From Bacteroidetes bacterium UBA3022 (GTDB lineage Bacteria; Bacteroidota; Bacteroidia; Chitinophagales; BACL12): 64,000 nt of DNA. Within the stretch, counting starts at the first letter, position 1. Every line of letters begins with the position of its first letter. The stretch is from NCBI GenBank assembly GCA_002346225.1, contig DDYY01000025.1, positions 1 to 64,000 on the forward strand, in the 5' to 3' direction. Under the pieces are notes generated by a model, which was given only the letters and a program-made list of their open reading frames with translations, was not told the origin of the DNA and made no database searches. The position numbers and the translations under genes are program-made. Shown in pieces: positions 17,573-25,821 of the stretch.

Positions 17573-18877
17573 ATGCCCCAAAAAGACCTCACTGCCATTT
17601 TAGAGAAACTCGGCATTGCACAGCTGAATGATATGCAGGTAGCAGCCATGGAAGCTATTCCCCATCGACGGGAGGTGGTCCTCATCTCGCCCACCGGCAG
17701 CGGAAAAACACTGGCATTCCTGTTACCGGTGCTGTCGTTTTTGCAGCCGGAAATCATCGGCGTGCAGGCACTGATTGTGGTACCTACGCGGGAACTCGCC
17801 ATACAGATAGACCAGGTAGTGCGCAGTCTGGGAAGCGGCTGGAAATGCGCTGCCATGTACGGCGGACAATCGAGCTCGAAGGACAAAGCCGAACTGAAAA
17901 ATCCGCCGACCATCCTCATCGGTACGCCCGGCCGCATCGCCGACCACCTGCGACGAGGTCACCTGAAAAGCGAGCACCTTCATACCCTGGTGCTCGATGA
18001 ATACGATAAATCGATGGAGGTGGGCTTTACTACCGAGATGACCGACATAGTCAGCGCCCTCCCCCGCCTCGAACGCAAAATCCTGACCTCCGCCACCGCA
18101 AAATCCAGACTACCGGCATGGGTGGACATGAGGGAGCCGCTGGAGCTGGTATTTGAGTCCGACACCGAAGAGCGCCTGCAGTTGCTGGTGGTGCCCGCAG
18201 TGGATAAGATGCAAAGCCTGGTGCAGTTGCTCTACCACCTGGGTACTGCACGGGGCATCCTGTTCTGCAACAGGAAAGAGAACATCCGGCAGTTGCAGGA
18301 AATCCTCGACCAGCACCAGTTGCCCCATGTATCCTTTCACGGCGACATGGAGCAGCAGGATCGCGAGAAGGCCCTCATTCAGTTCCGCAACGGCAGCTAC
18401 CGCATACTGTTAGCCACCGACCTCGCCGCCCGGGGCATTGACGTCCCGGAGCTCGATTACATCATCCACTACCAGCTTCCGGATAAAGAGACGGCATTCA
18501 TCCACCGCAATGGTCGCACCGCACGCATGCACGCCAGCGGCACCGCCTATGTATTGCAGCAGGTGCAGACCAGCCTGCCCGCTTACCTGGAGCAGGTGCA
18601 GACCTTCCGCATTCCGGCAGCGGACAGTCCCCCGCCGCCCACCGACATGACCACACTCTACATCAGTGCCGGTCGCAAGGATAAGATTTCCAAGGGCGAT
18701 ATTGCCGGCTTTCTGCATACCATAGGAAAATTACCTGCCGAAGCCGTGGGACGCATAGAACTGCAGCGCGAAAGCACCTATGCAGCGGTTTCCCGGAAGC
18801 AGGTGTACAGCCTGATTGCCCTCTTGAACGGGCAAAAAGTGAAAGGGCGGAAAGTGAAAGTGGCAGAGGTGGAATAA
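17573..18877 (+). CDS. DEAD-box family RNA helicase with DbpA-type RNA-binding domain
   Basis: 434 residues. Helicase motifs in order are SPTGSGKT (39-46), PTRELA, GTPGR, LDEYDK as motif II, SAT and HRNGRTAR. Motif II is DEYD instead of DEAD; the catalytic Asp-Glu pair is kept. The last ~75 residues (TTLYISAGRKDKISKGDIAGF ... KGRKVKVAEV) match the DbpA/CsdA RNA-binding domain, which in DbpA recognises 23S rRNA hairpin 92. A role in ribosome assembly is therefore likely, by family. Cytosolic. The ATG at 17573 follows directly on a CA-rich repeat block, so its leader is unusual and shows no clear ribosome-binding site. Confidence 0.88.
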   Translation: MPQKDLTAILEKLGIAQLNDMQVAAMEAIPHRREVVLISPTGSGKTLAFLLPVLSFLQPEIIGVQALIVVPTRELAIQIDQVVRSLGSGWKCAAMYGGQSSSKDKAELKNPPTILIGTPGRIADHLRRGHLKSEHLHTLVLDEYDKSMEVGFTTEMTDIVSALPRLERKILTSATAKSRLPAWVDMREPLELVFESDTEERLQLLVVPAVDKMQSLVQLLYHLGTARGILFCNRKENIRQLQEILDQHQLPHVSFHGDMEQQDREKALIQFRNGSYRILLATDLAARGIDVPELDYIIHYQLPDKETAFIHRNGRTARMHASGTAYVLQQVQTSLPAYLEQVQTFRIPAADSPPPPTDMTTLYISAGRKDKISKGDIAGFLHTIGKLPAEAVGRIELQRESTYAAVSRKQVYSLIALLNGQKVKGRKVKVAEVE

Positions 18878-18910
18878 ATTACTTACATTAGCTTATCTAA
18901 ACCACTAATA

Positions 18911-19513
18911 ATGAAGTCATTAAGGATGCTATTCGGAATGCTGCTGGCGTTGTGCATTTCCGGAGCTATGGCACAAAACCCTACGCTGAGTCGCGTAACA
19001 GCTGCTCCCGAAACCGATGAAACGCAGCTGTTCATTCAGCAGTTTCACCGCATCCTGAATCAGGTAATCAACGACTATCCCAATAGATTCAAGAACATCA
19101 TCACGGGTCCGGTTTCTGAAGAAGAATCCGATGTGTTTTTGGTCAGTGCTGCCTTGCCCGAAGCCGACAGGGTAACGGTCAGTACCCGCATGGCGCGGGA
19201 TTTAAGCTCTGTGCAACACGTCTTTACAGCTGTATTTTTTGAAGGAGATGAGGAGACCGCCCGCCTCATTTTTGAGAATGTGGAATACCTCATCATGATC
19301 TGTCCCTTCGCCTGCTGCGAAATAGCTTACGACAACCTCGACAGCGGCATGGCCATGGAAGAAACATCGACCATCTGGATGTCGGTAGATGAGAACAACC
19401 CCGACTATGAAGAAATGCTGATACAATTACGGATTTATAAAACGATATCCTTCACCGACGAAGGGACGGTCCACCCCTGGACGGTAGTGCTGAATATCTC
19501 ACCTTTGTGGTAG
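18911..19513 (+). CDS. Secreted protein of unknown function
   Basis: 200 residues with a clear signal peptide (MKSLRMLFGMLLALCISGAMAQ). The mature part is acidic and contains a CPFACC cluster of cysteines near residue 137. It ends with a strand-like hydrophobic stretch (WTVVLNISPLW). I do not recognise a family. It starts 33 bp after the helicase gene and could share its transcript. Its GC content and codon use look like those of its neighbours. Confidence 0.6.
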   Translation: MKSLRMLFGMLLALCISGAMAQNPTLSRVTAAPETDETQLFIQQFHRILNQVINDYPNRFKNIITGPVSEEESDVFLVSAALPEADRVTVSTRMARDLSSVQHVFTAVFFEGDEETARLIFENVEYLIMICPFACCEIAYDNLDSGMAMEETSTIWMSVDENNPDYEEMLIQLRIYKTISFTDEGTVHPWTVVLNISPLW

Positions 19514-19583
19514 ACAGCATCAGCGTACCTTCTGACACGTAACTGATAGTATGCATATCGTTTATCCCGATATTTAACCCACT

Positions 19584-20414
19584 ATGCGTCTGTTCCCAGT
19601 CTGCCTGATAACTGCCTTGATCTGCTTTCCTTATGGGAGCTCTGCTCAGGGCCTGGCGCGACAATCCTTCTTGCAGCTAGACTGCTTCACCATCTATGGT
19701 ATGCCCTCCCGTACCCTGTATTTTGTAGATGAGCATACGGCGGTCTATACTGTTTACGAAAAGCCACCGATGGTATTCAACGCACCGACACCCCGGGTAT
19801 CAACCGACACCATCGATTACCGCTACAACGGCGATTCCATCCTGTTCTTCAGCCGGATAGATACCGCATATATGGCCCGCAGAGCTGTGCGCATAGAGAA
19901 GCAGTCTGCCTTCACCGGCACAGTATGGAAGTTGACCGACGACTACAACAGTGAAGACGAACGCCTCCGCCTTACCAACGATTCCATAGTGCTGGATATC
20001 AACCTTTCATCGCTGTTGCAATCCTATGGCAGCAACTTCAGTCTGCATCTTGTCCCGATAGCTATCGGGACGAGAAGTAATAAACAGGAAATGTATACCC
20101 GTACACTTCGCGAACCCCACACGCATATCAGCATACCCGGCAACCATTTCGTGTCCCGCAGCCATAAAGTCCAGCTGGTACTGGAACTGCGCTACCACAT
20201 GAGTGGCGAGCAGCATTATGTGGTGGCGCGCGACACCATGAATGCTTACGACTACCACCATTTCTTCCGCATCGACTTCGACCCGCCCGTCAGCCCCTTT
20301 CCCTTTCAGGTCCTGTACCGGGATCACTCCACTGAAAACCTCTACTTCCGCCGCCCCGAATCCGAAGATATCACCCCCTGCGGCCACTTCGCCCGCGTCG
20401 GGCATAACCTCTAA
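19584..20414 (+). CDS. Secreted protein of unknown function carrying an in-frame palindrome
   Basis: 276 residues with a signal peptide (MRLFPVCLITALICFPYGSSAQG). The rest is predicted to be mostly beta strand, with no family I recognise. Codons 156-162 or so lie in the palindrome copy at 20053-20070 and encode VPIAIG, so a repeat found otherwise between genes is here part of the reading frame without breaking it. The gene precedes the AbiE pair but is separated from it by the operator region, so it is probably not part of that system. Confidence 0.6.
   Translation: MRLFPVCLITALICFPYGSSAQGLARQSFLQLDCFTIYGMPSRTLYFVDEHTAVYTVYEKPPMVFNAPTPRVSTDTIDYRYNGDSILFFSRIDTAYMARRAVRIEKQSAFTGTVWKLTDDYNSEDERLRLTNDSIVLDINLSSLLQSYGSNFSLHLVPIAIGTRSNKQEMYTRTLREPHTHISIPGNHFVSRSHKVQLVLELRYHMSGEQHYVVARDTMNAYDYHHFFRIDFDPPVSPFPFQVLYRDHSTENLYFRRPESEDITPCGHFARVGHNL
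20053..20070. repeat. 18-bp palindrome, copy 3, inside a coding sequence
   Basis: TCCCGATAGCTATCGGGA; with one more matching base on each side the symmetry extends to 20 bp (20052-20071). It lies in frame inside the secreted-protein gene 19584-20414. Confidence 0.9.
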
Positions 20415-20427
20415 TCCTCTACAAAAA

Positions 20428-20480
20428 AGAAATATTTCGAGAATAATACTAAAAAAGCGTATCTTTCTAGAAATATTTCT
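20428..20480. promoter_or_regulatory. Paired palindromic operator candidates of the AbiE operon
   Basis: Two copies of AGAAATATTTC stand 41 bp apart (20428-20438 and 20469-20479). GAAATATTTC is a perfect 10-bp palindrome in both; the second extends to 12 bp (AGAAATATTTCT). The second ends 4 bp before the TTG start of the AbiEi gene. AbiEi antitoxins are known to repress their own promoter by binding repeated sites, so these are the natural candidates. Four helical turns between the centres would place both sites on one face of the DNA. Confidence 0.55.
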
Positions 20481-20483
20481 AAG

Positions 20484-21275
20484 TTGACAGTCAAAGACTA
20501 TATCCGGCAATTGCAAGCCGTGGAGGAATATGCTTTTTCTATAGAGGAGGCTATTGCACATGCCAGCAAGGATGCAACGGCTGTGAAGAGAGAAATAGCG
20601 AGGTTGGTCGACAAGAAGGAAATTGTGAACCTGAGAAAAGGGTTCTACCTCATCTTACCACCCCGGTACAGCAGAGCTGAGAAACTACCCATTCAGCTTT
20701 ATGCCCATAAATTGTTTCACTATCTGCAGCGCAATTACTACATAGGTCTTTTCTCCGCTGCTGCAACCTATGGAGCCAGTCACCAGCAGCTCCAGCGCGA
20801 CTACTTTATCACGGAAGCACCCAAGTTGAACGCCATTCAAAAGCAGCCATTTGACATTCACTTTTTCACAACAAGCTGTTGGCCCAGCAACAATATACCT
20901 AACCTTCAATCGGATGCAGGAATATATGCCATTTCCTCGCCCACCCTCACTTTTATCGATCTGATCCATCATCACCCTAAAATAGGCGGACTCAATAGAA
21001 TGCTGGCATCACTGGAAGAGCTCATAGAAGCCATGACGGAGCAAGACCTAAGCGCACTCTGTACCTGGTATCCACATAAAAGCACTTTGCAAAGAGCTGG
21101 TTTTCTGCTGGAAGAATTCGGTATGGCGCACACTTTTGCCGACATTATCTACGACAAATTGCAGCATTCCCTCTATTACCCGGTTTTGCTGAGCCCCCGA
21201 CTCCATCAAAAGCCCGGAAGTGCCCCTAATCGGTGGAAAATTGACGTCAATCTGCGTTTGGAAAACGACCTATGA
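20484..21275 (+). CDS. AbiEi-family antitoxin and transcriptional regulator
   Basis: 263 residues. The N-terminal ~60 residues look like a winged helix-turn-helix domain (VKREIARLVDKKEIVNLRKGFYLI). The middle part has the AbiEi antitoxin pattern, including YYIGLFSAAATYGASHQ and FIDLIHHHPKIGGLNR. The family neutralises the AbiEii nucleotidyltransferase toxin (type IV toxin-antitoxin, phage defence by abortive infection) and represses the operon. No ATG exists upstream in frame, so TTG at 20484 is the best start; it keeps the whole DNA-binding domain. The stop overlaps the start of the toxin gene (ATGA), indicating coupled translation. Base composition is more AT-rich than the genes before it, consistent with transfer. 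Confidence 0.85.
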   Translation: MTVKDYIRQLQAVEEYAFSIEEAIAHASKDATAVKREIARLVDKKEIVNLRKGFYLILPPRYSRAEKLPIQLYAHKLFHYLQRNYYIGLFSAAATYGASHQQLQRDYFITEAPKLNAIQKQPFDIHFFTTSCWPSNNIPNLQSDAGIYAISSPTLTFIDLIHHHPKIGGLNRMLASLEELIEAMTEQDLSALCTWYPHKSTLQRAGFLLEEFGMAHTFADIIYDKLQHSLYYPVLLSPRLHQKPGSAPNRWKIDVNLRLENDL

Positions 21276-22063
21276 TAGCGAGGCCCTATATCGCAAAATG
21301 GCAGCAGCAAGCACCATGGAGAGCATTTTCCCAGGTGGAGCAAGACCTGGTTATCAGCAGGACACTGGTAGCCATTTTTTCGGATCCATTCCTGCAAGAA
21401 AATCTCGCGTTCCGTGGTGGAACCGCACTGCACAAGCTGTATTTACATCCGGCTCCGCGGTATTCTGAAGACATCGATCTGGTACAAATTCAACCCGGTC
21501 CTGTTAAACCCATTATGGAAAGATTGGCAGAGGTGATCACTTTCTTTGAGGAACCACGAAAAACAGAAAACAGGGGACATGGTATCAAAGCCTTGTACCG
21601 CTTTACTTCGGAATACGAAGGAATAAGGATGCGTCTGAAACTGGAAATCAATTGCCGGGAACATTTTCATGTGCTGGATTATGTAAACTTCCCCTATAGC
21701 ATGCAGAGCGACTGGTTTCAGGGCGAATGCCACATACGCACCTACCATATCAATGAGCTGCTCGGCACTAAACTGCGTGCATTGTACCAAAGAAGCAAAG
21801 GACGCGACCTCTTTGACCTGGATTACGCCAGAAGGAACACAGCTATTCATGTGGAAACGATTTTACATTGCTTTCAGCGGTACATGGAATTTGCTACGCA
21901 CAAAAAGCCTCCTACGCAAAAGGCGTTTTTACGCAACATGGAAGCGAAAGAAATGGACCCCAACTTTAGTGGTGATATGGAAGCCTTGCTGCGACCGGAA
22001 ATATCCTACCAACCTCAGGAGGCTTTTTCATGGTTAAAAACGGAGCTCATCAGCAGGATGTAA
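21272..22063 (+). CDS. AbiEii/AbiGii-family nucleotidyltransferase toxin
   Basis: 263 residues. The nucleotidyltransferase signature is intact: FRGGTALHKLYL (Gly 49, Gly 50, Thr 51) and RYSEDIDL with the metal-binding Asp 67 and Asp 69. TKLRALYQRSKGRDLFDLDY follows, as in AbiEii and related proteins. AbiEii toxins transfer nucleotides to RNA targets such as tRNA acceptor stems in related systems, stopping growth of infected cells. The exact nucleotide and target are not visible here. Its ATG overlaps the antitoxin stop by 4 bp. Cytosolic. Confidence 0.87.
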   Translation: MIARPYIAKWQQQAPWRAFSQVEQDLVISRTLVAIFSDPFLQENLAFRGGTALHKLYLHPAPRYSEDIDLVQIQPGPVKPIMERLAEVITFFEEPRKTENRGHGIKALYRFTSEYEGIRMRLKLEINCREHFHVLDYVNFPYSMQSDWFQGECHIRTYHINELLGTKLRALYQRSKGRDLFDLDYARRNTAIHVETILHCFQRYMEFATHKKPPTQKAFLRNMEAKEMDPNFSGDMEALLRPEISYQPQEAFSWLKTELISRM

Positions 22064-22096
22064 CTACCCCTCCTCCCCATAGCCTGACCCCGCCCC

Positions 22097-22114
22097 CCCC
22101 GATAGCTATCGGGG
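22097..22114. repeat. 18-bp palindrome, copy 4
   Basis: CCCCGATAGCTATCGGGG: the same 16-bp core as the other copies, with C/G in place of T/A as the outer pair. This compensating change at both ends keeps the symmetry. It lies 33 bp after the AbiEii stop codon. Confidence 0.9.
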
Positions 22115-22194
22115 CTCATCACTCACCACTCATCACTCATTACTCATTACCTCTCATTACTCATCCCACCAACAACTAACCACCAAAAACCAAC

Positions 22195-22212
22195 TCCCGA
22201 TAGCTATCGGGA
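22195..22212. repeat. 18-bp palindrome, copy 5
   Basis: TCCCGATAGCTATCGGGA, 80 bp beyond copy 4. The DNA between them is a degenerate TC/CA-rich tandem repeat. Confidence 0.9.
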
Positions 22213-22285
22213 TAATAACTAACAACTAATAAAAATTGTAATCCCAACGTCATTAAATTTTATACTGCTCCAATTATTGACGGCA

Positions 22286-22303
22286 CCGGAACACCTGTTC
22301 CGG
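22286..22303. repeat. Inverted repeat upstream of the fasciclin lipoprotein gene
   Basis: CCGGAACA, CC, TGTTCCGG: two perfect 8-bp arms with a 2-bp gap, 223 bp before the start codon. The short gap suits a dimeric regulator site better than a terminator, and there is no T tract. Confidence 0.45.
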
Positions 22304-22526
22304 AGATTGAATCAGCTACCTGAATCGCACCGGAGATAGTTTATAATCCATTGATTGATTGCTGCTTACACCATCATATGTATATTTTTTAATATGCATT
22401 AATCAGCTGCTTTTTCGCAAGCACTTCCGCCTGCCTTTTTCCTACGATTGAAAAATTATTTACTGCATATCCTAAACAATGCATAGGGATTCATGTTAGG
22501 GCATCAGTAACAAAAAACGATTCAAT

Positions 22527-23495
22527 ATGAAATTCTTATCATTTCCTGTTTTAATGACAATGCTGTTGTCTGTATTCTTTGTCGGTTGTGACGATGACGA
22601 TATGATGGACGACAACATGAACACCGAAACTACTTCTGTAGTAGATTTGGCTTTAGCGACTCCTGAACTGAGTATTCTGGTAGAAGCCCTGCAAGCTGCC
22701 AACCTGGTAGACGTACTGGCTGACCTGAACTCCACTTTCACAGTATTAGCTCCTACCAATGATGCATTCGTAGACATCCTTGCTGAGCTGGGCCTGACTA
22801 AAGAGGAACTGCTGGCAGCTCCTAACCTGGCTGACATCCTGCTGTTCCACGTAATTGACGGCGATGTGCGTTCTACTGACCTCGCAACAGGTTATGTAAA
22901 AACACTGAACACGGCAGGTCCTAATGGCACTTCACCCAGCCTGAGAGTTGTGGTAGACGGTGGCGTAACTTTCAATGGTGGAAGTACAGTAACCACTGCA
23001 GATGTAGTGGCCGACAACGGTGTGGTGCACATCATCAACAAGGTGATGCTGGCTCCATCTATTGTGGACCTGGCACTTTCCAACGATGCTTTCACCAGTC
23101 TGGTAGCAGCTTTAACTGCTCCTGACAACACTACCGACTTTGTAGGTCTGTTGTCCGGTGATGGTCCTTTCACCGTATTCGCACCAACTAATGACGCTTT
23201 CCAGGCGTTACTGGATTCTGAACCTTCTTGGAATGTATTAACAGATATTCCACTGGCGGTAAGAGAAGCGGTACTGGCTTACCATGCATCCACTGCAGGT
23301 AACGTACAAGCCGGTGACCTGACTGATGGCCAGTCCATTCCTACACTGGAAGGAAGCAACCTGACGGTTGACCTGTCTTCAGGTGCGCAACTGATTACCG
23401 GTAGCGGTCAGACAGTAAACATCATCGTAACCGATGTACAAGGTACCAACGGTATTGTGCATGTGGTAGATGCAGTGCTGATTCCTGTACTGTAA
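22527..23495 (+). CDS. Surface lipoprotein with two fasciclin (FAS1) domains
   Basis: 322 residues. The lipoprotein signal ends at Cys 21 (VFFVGC) and is followed by CDDDDMMDD; acidic residues right after the Cys are the known export tag that sends Bacteroidota lipoproteins to the cell surface. Two FAS1 domains follow (~38-180 and ~182-320), each with the conserved FTVLAPTNDAF or FTVFAPTNDAF motif and an ending like GVVHIINKVML or GIVHVVDAVLI. FAS1 domains mediate adhesion to matrix or other cells. The gene has its own terminator. Confidence 0.92.
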   Translation: MKFLSFPVLMTMLLSVFFVGCDDDDMMDDNMNTETTSVVDLALATPELSILVEALQAANLVDVLADLNSTFTVLAPTNDAFVDILAELGLTKEELLAAPNLADILLFHVIDGDVRSTDLATGYVKTLNTAGPNGTSPSLRVVVDGGVTFNGGSTVTTADVVADNGVVHIINKVMLAPSIVDLALSNDAFTSLVAALTAPDNTTDFVGLLSGDGPFTVFAPTNDAFQALLDSEPSWNVLTDIPLAVREAVLAYHASTAGNVQAGDLTDGQSIPTLEGSNLTVDLSSGAQLITGSGQTVNIIVTDVQGTNGIVHVVDAVLIPVL

Positions 23496-23518
23496 GCATT
23501 ACTTAATTTTAAATGTAG

Positions 23519-23549
23519 AAGTCCTTCCCTGGTGGAAGGACTTTTTTTA
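23519..23549 (+). terminator. Terminator of the fasciclin lipoprotein gene
   Basis: A 10-bp stem, AAGTCCTTCC (23519-23528) against GGAAGGACTT (23534-23543), with a 5-nt loop and a run of T, 24 bp after the stop codon. Confidence 0.9.
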
Positions 23550-23781
23550 TGGCATCCGGTCAGGTACTGCTGCCGGGAGATTAGATACGGTCTAAATAGC
23601 CTGCAAGCCCCAACAAATCAGGCACTTATCCGTATCCCAATAGTAAGTGCATTATTGCCATTATCGGTGTTGAAGCGGGGCAACACAGGGTGTACCCGGC
23701 GCAATCACTATACGCCTCGTGCTTCCGCAGTTGATGCTGCTCAGATGTTCGTTCCGCTCCGGCACGCTGAACCAAAACATC

Positions 23782-24609
23782 ATGAGAAAATATATCTGTA
23801 CCCTCGTGCTTTCCTGCTGGAGCATCCTTTCCTACGGACAATGCAGCTATCAGGTCACCCATTTAAGCGGTGAAGAAGAACTCAATGGCATTTCCATCAC
23901 CGTCACCTCCGATGGTCTGGTAGATCAGAACTCCGGCTATTGCCTGCAAACACTGCCGTACATGATTGGCTACAACTACACCCTGAATGAACACGGAACA
24001 GGCAGTTATACCTATCAATTTTCTCCACCGGTATCCATGCTCACCCTCGATTTCAGCGGCATATCCATCAGCAGTGTGGGCGACGGACATATAGAAGAAA
24101 TTCAGCTGTATGTCAATGGAGCCCATTACGCCATTCCGAGTGTCGGCACATTGAATGGCTGCGATCCGCTGGCTGTGCTGACACCGGAAGGTAATATCCG
24201 CGCCTGCGAAGAATGCCCCTTGTCGGGATGGCTGGGCACCACCATCGAAGGTCCCATCTCCACCTTACGGGTCACGGATTCTGTGCTGGTAGGATTACCC
24301 GGAGGTACCATCTACTCGCTGTACATCTGCGATAGCCTGACTACAGGTATCGGCGATGGTGCAGACATGGCCCACTATACTTTTTCACCCAGCGCGATGA
24401 CCCATCAGGCTACCTTGAAATTTCCGGATACCTACCATAATGTTAGTTTCTCATTGTACACCATCAGCGGAGCATGCATTCGCACCATGCATAATATCAC
24501 AGATGGAACACTGACTTTAACGAAAGAAGGACTACCTGCAGGACTCTATTTTTATGCCCTGCAATCAGATACAGCAATCATCACTACGGGAAAAATACTG
24601 ATTCAGTAG
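23782..24609 (+). CDS. Secreted T9SS cargo protein of unknown function
   Basis: 275 residues from the ATG at 23782; the frame is open further upstream, but this ATG gives a proper signal peptide (MRKYICTLVLSCWSILSYGQ). The central part is a beta-rich, Cys-containing region without a family I know. The last ~75 residues (VSFSLYTISGACIRTMHNI ... LPAGLYFYALQ ... GKILIQ) follow the type A T9SS C-terminal sorting domain, which is removed as the protein is attached to or released from the cell surface. 23550-23781 upstream shows nothing recognisable. Confidence 0.75.
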   Translation: MRKYICTLVLSCWSILSYGQCSYQVTHLSGEEELNGISITVTSDGLVDQNSGYCLQTLPYMIGYNYTLNEHGTGSYTYQFSPPVSMLTLDFSGISISSVGDGHIEEIQLYVNGAHYAIPSVGTLNGCDPLAVLTPEGNIRACEECPLSGWLGTTIEGPISTLRVTDSVLVGLPGGTIYSLYICDSLTTGIGDGADMAHYTFSPSAMTHQATLKFPDTYHNVSFSLYTISGACIRTMHNITDGTLTLTKEGLPAGLYFYALQSDTAIITTGKILIQ

Positions 24610-24725
24610 GTTGTATCCGGACAATAGCGCAATAAATACCGTATTAATTGTAGGGTTGTTTGCCTTGCAGACAGGCTTTGCCATCCGTTGGAGATGAGCT
24701 TAACTCGTGCAGCAATGAAATCATG

Positions 24726-25193
24726 TCATTTCCCCATGACCTTCAAAATAGAGGAGGCAGGCATTATACTCTCCGCCTTTGCCAGGAAATTCCGGGATTC
24801 ATCGTAGATAAACAGGCTGCCCGCTTCACTATATCCGAACCAAATATCAAACATGAATTGCCCATCCGCACAAAAAAGGACGTTGGGTGCATCTTTAAAA
24901 TAGGTATTCTTAAATTCGACAAACGGTTCCGGTTCAGTGATAGGACCATACATGACCCAAAGGAGGGTGACATCCTGAAATGCATCCAAATGGGCACTAA
25001 TCCATTCAGCTTGCTGTTGACAGGCATCGCAATAAAGATCAAAAAAGAATATAACAAGCGGCTGGCCTTCCGGCAGAGTCGCTTGCGAAACCACTTCGCC
25101 CCTGGCATTTTGAAAATGGAAATCAGGCAATTGCTGTCCGTAACTGCTCATGATGGTCAGCAGTATAACCCCTGTGGCGAATAGCTTCTTCAT
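24726..25193 (-). CDS. Exported thioredoxin-like (TlpA/redoxin-type) protein
   Basis: 155 residues. The signal peptide (MKKLFATGVILLTIMSSYGQ) is followed by a thioredoxin fold whose active site is YCDAC (Cys 55 and Cys 58), preceded by the usual hydrophobic strand (LVIFFFDL). It probably reduces disulfides or acts as a thiol reductant in the periplasm. The usual cis-Pro near residue 115 is not obvious, so activity is less certain. It stands alone, convergent with the T9SS protein gene. Confidence 0.75.
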   Translation of the reverse strand: MKKLFATGVILLTIMSSYGQQLPDFHFQNARGEVVSQATLPEGQPLVIFFFDLYCDACQQQAEWISAHLDAFQDVTLLWVMYGPITEPEPFVEFKNTYFKDAPNVLFCADGQFMFDIWFGYSEAGSLFIYDESRNFLAKAESIMPASSILKVMGK

Positions 25194-25300
25194 ACCAGTC
25201 GTTTACTATTTGGACAGTAAAATTATAGTATTTTATAATATAAAATAATTATTGTCTGTTGATGGGTAGGCAGGAGGTGGTATGTGCTATCGGTGGGGTA

Positions 25301-25669
25301 CTACTCTGCCATACCGCTGCTCATCCAGGTCTCAAACAGCTCGATTTCTTCGGCAGTTAGCGGCGGTTTTTTGCTTTTGAACGGCATGAAAGCTTCATCC
25401 TCCGGAGACAACTCTATGCGACCCAGAATTTCAACGATATTGTTCCTGGTAGCTTCATAGGTGTCCAGCATTTTCTTTTTGCCCTCTTTGGGAAAATGAC
25501 AAGGCGTGCACTTTTCCACCATGATGGGACGGATATGTCCGGTGTAGGTAATAGCATCCGGAGCAGCCTCACGGGTAGCTGATTGCGCAGACTTAGAAGC
25601 GGTACAGAACTGCAGTGGCAAGGCCAGCATGGCCGCGAAAACGAAGAGAAGACCCCTATTTTTAATCAT
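25301..25669 (-). CDS. Small c-type cytochrome
   Basis: 122 residues. The N-terminal hydrophobic segment (LLFVFAAMLALPLQFC) could be a signal peptide or, with Cys 22, a lipoprotein signal. The haem-binding motif is CTPCH (Cys 54, Cys 57, His 58), and the likely distal ligand is Met 95 in AFMPFKS. The sequence before the motif (ITYTGHIRPIMVEKC) is typical of Bacteroidota periplasmic cytochromes often annotated as haem-binding or planctomycete-type. Electron transfer outside the cytoplasm is expected; the partner is not visible in the neighbourhood. Confidence 0.85.
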   Translation of the reverse strand: MIKNRGLLFVFAAMLALPLQFCTASKSAQSATREAAPDAITYTGHIRPIMVEKCTPCHFPKEGKKKMLDTYEATRNNIVEILGRIELSPEDEAFMPFKSKKPPLTAEEIELFETWMSSGMAE

Positions 25670-25821
25670 AGTTCCTTACTTTTAATTGTGTGGTTGTTAT
25701 TGAACTAAAGTTAAACAATAGCGATTAACATGCAAAAGCCTGTCGTATGCGTATGTGAAGGTATTCTGATAATCACCGGCAGCAAAGCAGACCTTAATGA
25801 AGTGATGAAAACACCCGGCGA

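Larger units (their letters stand above)
22064..22526. other. Intergenic region with palindromes, CA/TC-rich repeats and an inverted repeat
   Basis: 463 bp without a gene. From 22097 to 22212 it holds two palindrome copies separated by degenerate units of ACTCATC/ACTCATTA type, and from 22286 to 22303 an inverted repeat. The remaining AT-rich stretch (22340-22526) presumably carries the promoter of the fasciclin gene, but I find no convincing consensus match. Confidence 0.6.

Noticed and set aside
22115..22194. ACTCATC/ACTCATTA units as a CRISPR array or regulated contingency locus
   Set aside because: No fixed unit length, no spacers, and not inside or directly next to a start codon.
23532..23873. 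113-codon open frame starting in the loop and stem of the terminator
   Set aside because: It begins inside a strong terminator and overlaps the signal peptide region of the real T9SS protein gene.
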